From Galerina marginata (lineage: Eukaryota > Basidiomycota > Agaricomycetes > Agaricales > Galerinaceae): DNA of 64,000 bases. The translations under genes and the position numbers were made by a program. The notes below the pieces were generated by a model, which worked only from the letters and a program-made list of their open reading frames with translations, was not told the origin of the DNA and searched no databases. Below, piece by piece: positions 23,247 through 33,178 of the stretch (its first letter is position 1; each line of letters begins with the position of its first letter). Location of the stretch: positions 1-64,000 of the forward strand of contig JAECYW010000006.1 in assembly GCA_023014335.1 (NCBI GenBank). Reading direction: 5' to 3'.

Positions 23247-24409
23247 ATGGTTAAATGGGGCGAGCTCGGTCTTATGGAGATATCCGAGTTATATGGGGTC
23301 ATATGTGCTGCAATGGCTTACGTCGTCGTGGTCGCACTTTCCTACCTCTGCATTCACGCATTTGTAAAGGGAAAGGGATCATCAAGTTACTCCACCCCGA
23401 AACGGCGCTTTAACATCCTATATATAATCATTCTTCTATTGCTCAGTACTTTCTCACTGATCCAGCAGGCTTATGGCATGACGATGACAATTTTTATTCT
23501 GCGGGACAAGGCATCGTGGTTCGAAACTGTCCCTGCCGTTTTGCCATTCACAATTTGGGCGGCAGATGGCTTCATGGTAAATAACTCCCTTGTGTGAACC
23601 AGTCTGTTACCTATCCTTTCTCACAGGTCTGGCGCTGCACAGTACTTTATCGAGGCATTTCTACCAAATACCGAATAATATTGATCAGCATCCTCTCTCT
23701 TCTTTCTTTGATCTCGTTTGGTGAGCCTTACTAGTAGCATTTGTACCGCAATCTCATATTCATAATTCAGGGGCTGGAATCGTCTATTTCGTTCCATTTT
23801 CATCTCTATGTGGGTCATTTTATTAAATCTTGCTTGGTTTTTGGATTGAATGCGTCACGTTTCAAGTTGACGCCAACGTAGATTTCATTTCAGAAACATT
23901 TGGTGCTAGCCCGAGTGTTAAACTGCTGGGGCAGATATTATTTCAGGCCGCTTTACTTGTGCCAACCTCGACAATCGGTAATATTGTTCTTTCGGCGCTT
24001 ATCATTTTTCGAATTATATATCACCAAAGGCGTCTCAGAAAAGCACTGGGAATGGCACATACATCGGTTTACTCCAGAATTATGGCCATGTGTATCGAGT
24101 CATGTGCATTGATTGTCGTAGTCGGCCTGGCATATACGGTTATTTTCCTGAATAACTTCCCTGGACTTGAAATTCCGTTGTACCTTCTCCCTCAAATTTG
24201 TGTGAGTAGACTTATCCGCTTTGTCCAAAGTATCCAGTTAAGCCCAAATTTTTCTTTGCTTGCAGGTTATATCACCTCTCATGATCATCTACCGGGTTGC
24301 ACATGGAAAAGATGCCACAAGCACGAACGCCCCACATAGCGTGGGCAACACAATAGAAAGGGAGATCCATTTCGTTATGCCAAATTCAACCGGAGACATA
24401 GGGGAATGA
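23247..24409 (+). CDS. Basidiomycete multi-TM (7TM receptor-like) protein, 313 aa, 5 exons
   Basis: Exons: 23247-23576, 23627-23720, 23771-23809, 23867-24201, 24266-24409; 942 nt, phase closed. Hydrophobic segments include VICAAMAYVVVVALSYLCI, ILYIIILLLLSTFSLI, TVPAVLPFTIWAADGFM, YRIILISILSLLSLISFG, LFQAALLVPTSTIGNIVL and IESCALIVVVGLAYTVIFL. The last TM ends in VISPLMIIYRVAHG, the equivalent of the GIAPTLIIVRV motif of the family. VWRC after an intron matches IWRC in the gene at 13156, and the intron before that motif is conserved, so the two are distant paralogues. The tail is short and polar. Likely at the plasma membrane; ligand and function unknown. Confidence 0.78.
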
Positions 24410-25054
24410 GTTTGAAGTTCGTCCACCTCCGATACTCGAGTAGATGCACGCACGGTTTTTATAGTTTGTGATTTCGAGAGAATCGAAGTCAGCGGCTGAA
24501 AGCAACGACCTGAGTAAATCTCGAGTCACAAGTTGCTGTCAGTAAGTACGCTTTAGAATTGCTATTTCATTTTGGTGGGCCGCCGTTTTCGAATGCCGTA
24601 TGATTTGATTTTGCGAGTGTAAGTCCTATGTAATTATGCCATGCTTATCCGAGGGAGGAATAAGACTAGATGAGACGAAGATTATACCGCATCAGCAAGC
24701 ATTAAATTCCTAACATATAGTTAAGTACAGGTAATATACACATTTCTATGACTATTTCAGCTTCTCACTAAGAGGTCGTCAGAATCTACTCATCCACACC
24801 ACGAGAGAAGAAAATAACATACCCAACTTTCAAGCGATATTTCCGTCCCGAACAACTTCCAAACGTCCCAGACAGCTTCCGCCAAGATTGTTCGAAATCA
24901 CCTCAGGCAGGAAATCCTCCGGTAGGAGGACGAACCACCGGCTTCGTCTTGTCTTTGTTTTATACTTGAATGGCGAAAAAAGGCGGGCGATGTGACGGCC
25001 AAACCAGATAATCGCTGAAGACGCAAATGGGCCGCGGAGAGGGAAATGTGATGG
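24410..25054. other. Intergenic, nothing recognised
   Basis: 3' flank of the 7TM gene. No domain, structure or repeat was identified, although 24950-25054 may already belong to the diverged 5' part of family B copy 2. Confidence 0.4.
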
Positions 25055-26040
25055 GGAGCTACACGCCTATGGAGGGGGCGAGCGAGGAGGGTCTTGGGCT
25101 GATCGCAGGGGATGCTTCCTGTTGCCTAAAAGTCGGATGACCTAGTTGGATTCTGTTGGAAGAACCCTCTCGTGAAAAAGGTGTATACTACTCTATGCGC
25201 AGATGAAGACGACTAATCGACTATTGTGGTGGTGGTGGCAGAAAGCATGGCAGGGGCCAAAAAGAAGTTGAGCGGCAGTTGGGAAGTCGGTGGGTACATT
25301 CGAAGGTGACGGAAATGCTGAAATCAGCTGTTCGACCGGAGCTTTCCTTACGTTCCAAAACGAAGGGATAGCAAGGTAGTGGCTGCAACTTAAGTAATGG
25401 GCGGGAAATATCGCCATTGAAGTGCAAAGGTGGTGCGCAAAGAGCGGATCTCGGAATGCGTCGGAAAGCGCCAACATTCAGCTTCGACTTCAAAGTAAGA
25501 AACACCATGGGAGGTATGTACTCAGTCGCCTCATTTCTCCATTAGTTAGTTTCCCATCCTGATTCAGATGGAAATGCAACGTCGGCGCTTCCGTGGGTCT
25601 TACCAGTAATTCCAGGTGCATATCTGGTTACAATACGAGAGGTAGCTTTTATAAAAGATCATTAGAAAAGTCAAGCTCAAGAAACTTGTTTCTCACCCTG
25701 AAATTGAACACGCACTACAACAGGAAAGCTGGAAAAACGAATAGCAGCATGTGCGACGCGCAGAGGCGCACAAGTCGTTATGGATCTTGAAGGTGTCGAG
25801 CATTCCCGCAGAATAGAGGCTGCGAACGTATTTGGCATGTTATAGAGGATCGAAAGAGAGCGTAGATGGCTTAAACAAACACGGAAGGCAAGGAACAAAC
25901 ACGGGATGATGGGCGAGTTGCAGCAAATTGAAATTCCCAACAGCCAAACACGTGATGTAAGTATGTACTGACGCGACGCCGACGCGTCCCCGTTCCCAAA
26001 TGCAATCCTTTGCTCCTATTTCCGTGTACGGCTGCTTGAG
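25055..26040. repeat. Dispersed repeat family B, copy 2
   Basis: Anchors shared with copies 1 and 3: CTATGGAGGGGGCGAGCGAGGAGG (25070-25095), GAAGTCGGTGGGTAC, GTATGTACTCAGTCGCCTC..., GCGACGCGCAGAGGCGCACAAGTCGTTA and an end with CACGTGATG...GACGCGACGC. Frames are broken on both strands. Confidence 0.65.
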
Positions 26041-27477
26041 CCAGTTAAAAATGGAGAAAACAAAGGTGATAATACGAAGATTTGCTTCCAGAATCGTCGG
26101 GGGTGGTTGGAATCTGTCATTAGCTATCTCTCAGTGTGTCGAGCTTTCAATTTCAATTTTTCTGCTTTGGGTTTCTTTTCTTTCGACTAAATTCTACACT
26201 ACTTTGAGTCCGCTTTGCTTCCGCATGACTTTCATACTAATCTGAACACTAATGTCCCTAATTAGGAAGGGTAAGCGGAAATACATGCGGGTTATCTCTT
26301 GCAATCTTTCAGGCTGTTCCACTTACTGACCGTTACATCCAGTGATATCGAAAGTGGGAAAATGTCATCGGTTTTTGGCAGTGTTGCTTGGACCGGCAGT
26401 GTTCTGTCCCCGCCTCAACGCCAGTTCTCAAGAATAAAGCAGACATACTGTGAGAATGAGTGAGAGTGCGTTAAGAATAGCATTTTGTGTCAATCTTTCA
26501 ACTTCGTGGACCTTCGGAGTTGGAAATATTTAGGTACTATATAGCTGGTTCAGCCACCAAAAAGAGAGGCAGACGAACCTGAGAGAGGAAACAAGAAGAA
26601 TTAATAGAGTAGAGTGAGCGATCATTAGCGAAGTAGCTTCTTCCACAGCACCGTCTTTGAATCACTGGTTTCGATGAACGGGAAGAATTTTTGTTTGAGT
26701 CCGATATCGCCACCATCATAATAGTAGCCGAACTGACCGAAAATTGGTCCAATAGCTGAACGCCCAGCTTTCTGAGGCTATTAAAGGACGTGCATTCTTG
26801 GATACTCGAGTATAATCAATCTAGGGGTAGGTCGGGCGGTGCCATTAATGGTTTAGAATTTCAGTGGGCATTAATATAGACGTACGGCGACATACTTGAA
26901 GATATAGGTGTCGAACAGTTATAACGAGAAGCGGCGTGTCAGTACGCTACACCTTTCCCTTCACCCAACTTCCCCAGATACCAATATTCAAAACATGGTT
27001 GGCCCGATTGAAGTGTCGACCATGTAAGGTCTAAATCCCGTTGATTCTTTGTTCCATTGCTGACGCCGGCCTACTGCTGTTAGACTAGGCCCATTACTCA
27101 TTGGTGTTATCCTAAATGCAATGCTGTATGGTGTAAGTGCAAAACAAACACCCAAAAATTATAAAACTGCTCACGGGAATTTCTTGTGGCAATCAGATTT
27201 GCGTTGTTCAGGTTCGCGGTCTTACTATGTGTTGACGAGAAATGCTCTAATTCAATCTCCGTAATCAGTGCTTCATATATTATCAAACGTACAAGAGGTG
27301 ATGCATCACTTACAGGACCTTCCAAGATTTTTACTTATTCGTCGAAGGGATGCGACTTGTATTCGTTATTTTGTGAGCAGTGAGAAACCGACCAGTGCTT
27401 CAGAATATTAATTGTAAATTTCCAAGGTCCTATACCTATTTATTTTGGAAAGCTGTAACACAGTCTTCGACATCGGG
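26041..27477. other. Gene-free region with segmental duplication copy 2 (26310-26880)
   Basis: 26310-26880 is the diverged counterpart of 22670-23040. It contains an extra ~200 bp near 26440-26680 that is absent from copy 1. The remainder (26890-27477) is the upstream region of the DUF6534 gene and shows nothing recognisable. Confidence 0.5.
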
Positions 27478-27732
27478 ATGGCCTTTGAGCCGTTAATTCT
27501 GAACTTCGGTGCAAACACGCTGCCCTCACGTCCAGTACGAATTTAGCTGACTTATTGGCTAGGCAACCCGATTGCATACACCAGCACGCCAATAAGTGAG
27601 TGCTTTCCTTTCACGGTGTCCCGTGGGACGATTAACAGTGTCTATGTACATCCTGCAGTGATAATACCAGGTAAGCACTACGAGATTCTTTCCAGAAGTC
27701 GCTCATGAAGGCTTTTAGACCCCATTGTCACT

Positions 27733-28979
27733 GTAAGTTCAACTGTGTACCCACTTCGACGAGTTTTTCTCTAATATCATGGGTCCAGGTAATGATTTCA
27801 ACACCAGTCCAATTTTTCATCGCGTGGCGGGTTAAGATCGTTAGCGGATCAGGGCTCATGCCGCTTGTTATCGTCTTCTTTGCGGCATGCTCTTTCAGTA
27901 CGTTCAATCGCTTGGGCCTATGATACACTGATCAAATTCTCCCAACCAGTTGGTGGCTCGGCGGTTGGTGTTCTGAACATCATTATTCGCGAACGTGCCA
28001 AATTACAACGTGTAGAACCTGCGCTGATCATTTGGTTGGTGTCCTCGGCTTTGGCAGATGTTCTCGTTGCTTTGTCGCTATCGTGGTCTCTGGTGTGTTT
28101 TCCTCTGCCTTGAACCAGTTTTGGCGCTGTATTGTTTTATCAAAGATTCGACGAAGGACGGGAATCAAGTCCACCGACGATCAAATAACAAGGATCATCC
28201 TATGTGTGTTTATTCACTTGAGTCGTGCTGCCTTGATATTTAATGTTGACATGTTTCTACGCTTTTCTTCACAGTGACGGTGCAAACTGGTTCTCTTACT
28301 GCGTTTTTTGCTCTCGCAGACGTCATAATTTTTCTTCTCTTCCCGGTAAGTAGGCAGAAATACTACCGGTAGCCGTACGCCTCTAAACATATTCGTATTC
28401 TCACTCTTCCAGACGACAAATGTGTCAGAAATATTAAAATGGGTTTCCCCCTACCGATACTAATCGATTATTTCTGTAGAAACTTTGTGTTCGACCTCGC
28501 CCTTTCTAAGCTCTGCACCAATTCGCTTTTATGCACGTAGGTATCCTCGCTCTATTCCCCTCTTACACTTTCACGTCAAACTATCAGGTTAAATGCCCGA
28601 TCGGGATGGAATGGGTTAACGGACTCAGCCGGAGGTACATCCGCCAACGTTCTCTTTGGACAAATGCCTTCACGAATGAACGTCAAGGTGAGCATTTTCA
28701 TCACCCCTTTCCGTTAAAAAGAAAGACACCTAAATTAGTTTAACCCAGCATGGCTTCGGCAACGAGACAACTATTGTAAGAGTCTTATTTCTTGGATCAC
28801 AATCCAATCTGAGTCACTGAGTTTCCCAGACGACTGATGTATTCGAATTCCAAGAAATACCCGACGGAACTACAACGAAAACGCTTGGAAGCGGTATCCA
28901 CGTTCACAAGGTGGTTGAACACTACTCGGAGAGTGGAAGATTTGGCGCCTCGAGTAAGCTACCTATCAGTTTAGCATGA
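27733..28979 (+). CDS. DUF6534-type multi-TM membrane protein, N-terminus unresolved
   Basis: Exons visible: about 27733-27897, 27950-28092, 28146-28203, 28275-28345, 28413-28423, 28480-28536, 28588-28687, 28749-28775, 28830-28979; phase closes across these introns. Order: a TM ending in QFFIAWRVKIVS, a TM (VIVFFAACSFS), then GGSAVGVLNI, IIWLVSSALADVLVAL, RIILLTVQTGSLTAFFALADVIIFL, and NFVFDLALSKLCTNSLLCTLNAR. These are the signature elements of DUF6534. A polar tail ends at the TGA. The first one or two TM segments should precede; an ATG at 27478 (MAFEPLILNFGANTL) is a possible start but no clean exon chain joins it, so the 5' end may be damaged. The donor at 28424 (GTCAGA) is weak. Confidence 0.75.
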
Positions 28980-29494
28980 TTATTTTACAATCAATATAAA
29001 TGTTTGAACTACTCGAAGATTGGACACGGGTCTATCTCTATTACGCTTTGGATTGACAAAAAATCGTAGAAACAATCCTTAATTGTTATCAGAGCTGCGT
29101 AGAGTTATTTATATCTTTGTTATGAACACTCGGGACTCGGTATAACACGGTCAATCCCAAATCCCATCATGCCACCTCCTTGTCTCGAAGCCATCCGTTT
29201 TGGGCGATGTCCGCGTTTACTAGGATTCAGAGAGCCATCAGGGGTTGAGCTATGTATTTTCTCTATTTAGAAAATTTCTTATTCCAATTTGAAGGCTGTG
29301 GCAAGCTTCAGTATCGAAACAGAAACCCTTTCGACGCTTACCTCACAACAGTTCCCATTACAGCGCTAAAAACTTGCGCTTCCTCGCATTCGCAAACACG
29401 AAATTCGGTGTGCAACGGAATTCACACCGCATCTACAGTTTTAGTCTCCGTACGTCTCGCAGCTGATGGTTAGGACTTCGATCAAGCTGTAGGT
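28980..29494. other. Intergenic region between DUF6534 gene and secreted precursor
   Basis: Nothing recognised. It includes the upstream region of the gene at 29623. Confidence 0.45.
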
Positions 29495-29501
29495 TATAAA
29501 A
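29495..29501 (+). promoter_or_regulatory. TATA box of the secreted-precursor gene
   Basis: TATAAAA (in GGTTATAAAAAGCGAGGG) lies 128 bp before the ATG at 29623 and is followed by a pyrimidine-rich CAATTGCC/CCCCATTCC stretch suited to transcription start. A strong TATA is typical of highly induced fungal secreted-protein genes. Confidence 0.55.
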
Positions 29502-29622
29502 AGCGAGGGAGCAGCCCATTATACTCAGTTGAAGCCGGTCTTCACCCCCATTCCATTCCTTGCAATTGCCAACGCTGGTCGTTTAAACCAACCTACCACC
29601 CAAATATCATATATATATCACG

Positions 29623-30347
29623 ATGTCCCGAACTGGTCTCCTTTCTCTCATTTTCTTCTGCCTGTCCATTAGCCTCGTTGCATCTGCGCCTTTACCAGAG
29701 CTCGGATCAAAGTAGGTTTTGTTGTCATACATTGATGCACCGTATTAATTTTTGTGCCAGTTTGATTGAGCGTTCCTACGATTACGAGTCCGACGGCATA
29801 TTTGAGCGCTCTCGTGCCTTATTCGATCGGGATCTCCACATAGAGGACGAGTATTTTTCGGTGCTTCAAGAACTATTACTCCAACCGACGATCTGAACTG
29901 ACGGGATACGTACGTCAAACACAGCGCGATGAATTCGATAATTTCGACCTCGAGAGCAGGGGCTTCTTCAAAAATCTCGGGCACGATTTCGCGAAGGCTG
30001 GGAAAGGTCTAGCGAAAGTCGACCTGAGAATAGCGTCTGCCGCCTCAGGAGCCGTGTCAAAAGCCACCAGATTTATCCCGGGAGTGGGAAAAGGCGTCGG
30101 GTTGGCGGCTAAAGCCGAATCGCGTCTCACCAACGCGGGTGCCAATGCGATCCATCGCAGGGGTTTCTTTTCAAGATTGAAAAAAGCAGCCAAAAGCCTC
30201 GTAAAATTCGACCTGAAAGCCATGTCTACCGTCTCGGGAAGTGTGGCGAAGGTCGGCATGTTTATTCCTGGAGTTGGCAAGGCGGCGACAACACTCTCGA
30301 AGGTGGAATCAAAGGTTACTGGTACTGCTGCAAATGCGATACATTGA
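29623..30347 (+). CDS. Secreted precursor with two basic amphipathic repeats, 203 aa
   Basis: Exons 29623-29711, 29761-29860, 29925-30347; 612 nt, phase closed; intron 2 carries an ACTGAC branch site. Residues 1-22 form a clear signal peptide ending in VASA. Residues 23-75 are acidic (many D/E) and end in ESR. Residues 76-140 and 143-203 are related repeats: each opens with GFF(K/S), is Lys-rich then Ala/Gly/Ser-rich, has (F)IPGVGK in the middle, KxES(R/K)xT near the end, and finishes in ANAIH. They are separated by Arg-Arg (141-142), a Kex2-type site. The layout (signal, acidic pro-part, basic repeats, dibasic cut) matches kexin-processed repeat proteins known in fungi. Mature peptides would be cationic, glycine-rich and without cysteine. 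Membrane activity or signalling is inference; I recognise no named family. Confidence 0.75.
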
Positions 30348-30550
30348 TTCTTCCATTTTTTTTGGGGAGGATGCGAATAGCAGGGGGATGATTTGTGGCT
30401 GGAACACGAATATTTAATTATGTGTTCATGAATGGAAATAATATTTCAAATTTCCTCTCAGTGTTTGATCCCATGAAGATTCGATGCACATAGAAACAAA
30501 GTCCACTGAGCGGAATCTCATTGAGATATCTAAAAATATCCGTGGGAATT

Positions 30551-32150
30551 TCTTTGATCAACGTCGATAACAGCCTGCTCGACACCCTCCACGTCGAACA
30601 AGCATGAAAGCGAGCTTGGGCTCAGGTGCCCTTCGCCTCCACAAGAGCTCAATACTGCACCCTCACGCTTCTTCTGCCTTCACTCTGTTTCTGTCGATTC
30701 CACCTCATCGTCGAGTCATCAAGGACCACAATGATGCTACTCACCCATCGCCGAGCTCACGCTGCCTAGACTCAATATCTATGGGCTATTTGCACTTCCT
30801 AACATCGATCGTCTCATTGGTGCATACTATCTTGAAAGAACATTCTCCTGTGATCCCACTTTTGAGGAAGCATCGATACTCCGCTGAGGTACTGCGAACT
30901 AGAGGATTTGGACGAACTTACCAGCTTTTGAACTTTTTCTCTGTCGTACTACGTGAGTTTTTCCTTCTTTCCTTGCTTCTTCGTTGCCTCATTTGACCTA
31001 GAACAAATAGATGACCGCTGAAAGAAACTCTTATCTGGCGATTGAGCTCGTATGTCTCACCACTACTGTGGCGTTTGAACTGTTCTTCATGTGAGCTAAA
31101 AGGTGTAAAATCACGTCGTACCTCACCGGCGCCGATGACGGCGACTTACCTCTCTTGATCTAGTTTTCCGCAGTTACCTCTGGAGAATTGGATGTCTATT
31201 TATGGTGCTCGCGAACGCCTAGTCCCACAATCGCTCTTGGGCTGTAACCACCCTTTCCACACACTTTTGCGCCTCCTTCGGTGTCCTTTTACTCTTGGAT
31301 TGTCAGCCCAGACAACTTTCGCCTACTCATCGGCCAAAGTTTACTTCAGCCTCAGTCCACTCTTTCCGCCGTTCTAACCTCCACTTCAGTACCCCGGTGA
31401 CGTACCTTCTGGCCCTTCCTTCGACGTTCAGATGGTTAACAACCTCACGTAGCTTGATGCAAACTCTCTCGACTGAAACATAGATTAATTCTGGACCTGA
31501 ACGCACCTGAGAATCCAGGCTGAGAAGCTAGTGGGTATGATACAAGTCCACAGGCCCGTTCTTCTGCTTTCTAGATATATCTGGAAGAAAAACGGCGATA
31601 GGAGTTCACTTGCAGTATTTCAGTCCTCCTCATATTACCGAGTTTGATTGATGATATTGTTTCATCTTCGTTCTCGATTTATGATCCAACTTCAGCAAGA
31701 CGATTAAATTCGAAAGCTTTCAATACGCGTTTTTTTCACTCTTGGAACCCCCTTCTCAGTCTCCAACGGATCATATCCTCCTGTACGTTCTATACGGCCT
31801 TTCAACTCGTCTTATATTTCAAATTTCATTCCTCGTCATCGTTTATAAGCTCACTATCATCTCAGTGTTTCTCCAAAATAAATTTCGTAAATCCTCTTGT
31901 AACTGCGTTATTCGATTTGTATGTAATCGGGTTCGACATTCTGATATTTTTTTTCTGGTGACGACTAGGTCCTACCCTGACTTTGCCGTCCCCGCTTTTG
32001 GTCGTCGGTGCATCGTTATTTCCTGTATGTTTGTCCCGCATTTTCCTCTCATTCCTTATGTGTTCTGGCTGTATTTTTGAAGGAAATGTGGCGGTAACAA
32101 TCCACATTCTTCCTTTCGCGTCTTTCTTATTTCTGCGAGTTTGATTTGAC
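30551..32150 (+). repeat. Dispersed repeat family A, copy 3 (empty MITE site)
   Basis: Its 5' part aligns with 3843-4217 (ATCAACnnCGnTnACAGCC..., CTCACGCTGCC...), its middle with 4736-5400 and its 3' part with 20760-21165. At 30945-30965 it reads GTACTACGTGAGTTTTTCC where copy 1 has GTACTTGGTGAGTC, the MITE, then GGTGAGTCCTTCC, so this is the unoccupied form. A plus-strand frame at 30604-30996 has no recognisable domain. Confidence 0.72.
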
Positions 32151-33178
32151 GTTTTTTGGCAGCTTTCTGATGTAATTTCAGCAGAACGGTTAATTTTATG
32201 GCTTTGAATGTATCTCCGGGTCCGACCCGATTTCCAGTCCTCACGAAATCGTATCTTCCTGTACGTTTTACTGGCAACCTTTCTTAACAACTCAACACCC
32301 ACGTTCCTCAACCTCCATTTCACCAACGATCATCATATTGTCTACCTGTCTAGTGACGTTTTATCCTCGGCCGCCATTAATGCTTGTCGCGCCCAATTTC
32401 TGGCCTACACCTCAGTCGCGTTTTCGCTTCTGCTAAACTATAGAACAGTGATTGACCAGCACCAGTTGAGGCATTAATGGCGGCCAAGCTCAAAACAAAC
32501 GTTTTAACAACGTGTCCCTGATATAATTCGATTTCGTTATCTGACTCTCGAACACTCTTCTCCTTGTTTTGACACATAAATTGTGCTCGAATGTCATGCT
32601 CTTTCTGCCGTTAGGCACTTTGAACCATGTACAATAGTTCGGTTGCAATATCACAAATTCGTCTCCTGAAAAATTCGCTGACGCATTTTGCCTAGGAATT
32701 TGTTAACTTACAGTGCATCACAGATGTGAGGGTAAAGATATAAAGACATAAAGTAGATTATTAAATCAATCTCATTGACATGTTGGCCATTCACCATATC
32801 GTCCACAGCGTGAATTCATTATAGGAAAAGCTACATGGTAAACCCGAGGCAAGAACCTTAGCCAAGGAGACACTAATTTCTAAGCATCGTGGGTATCGAA
32901 AATAGATAAATTTGATACCCTTTCGGCTTCGCTTCAAATGGACGTCAGCATCTATACATCCACGAGAGAAAGGAAACAAGACATACCCAATGTTCTTCTT
33001 CGCACCGAACGCTTCATTCCAGCGATTGGCTCCAGTTTCGACGTTGACATTCGAAGGAGTACGCCATCCATCATCGACTTCATATATTCGTTTTCGTTTT
33101 CGTATTGGTATTCTCCAAGGCCGAAGCATCGTGAACACTTCCTCCTCCTCTTCGCCAGCTCACGAACCCGTCTCCATG
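32151..33178. other. Intergenic, nothing recognised
   Basis: AT-rich, with many overlapping short frames on both strands and no domain or conserved splice pattern. Confidence 0.45.
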
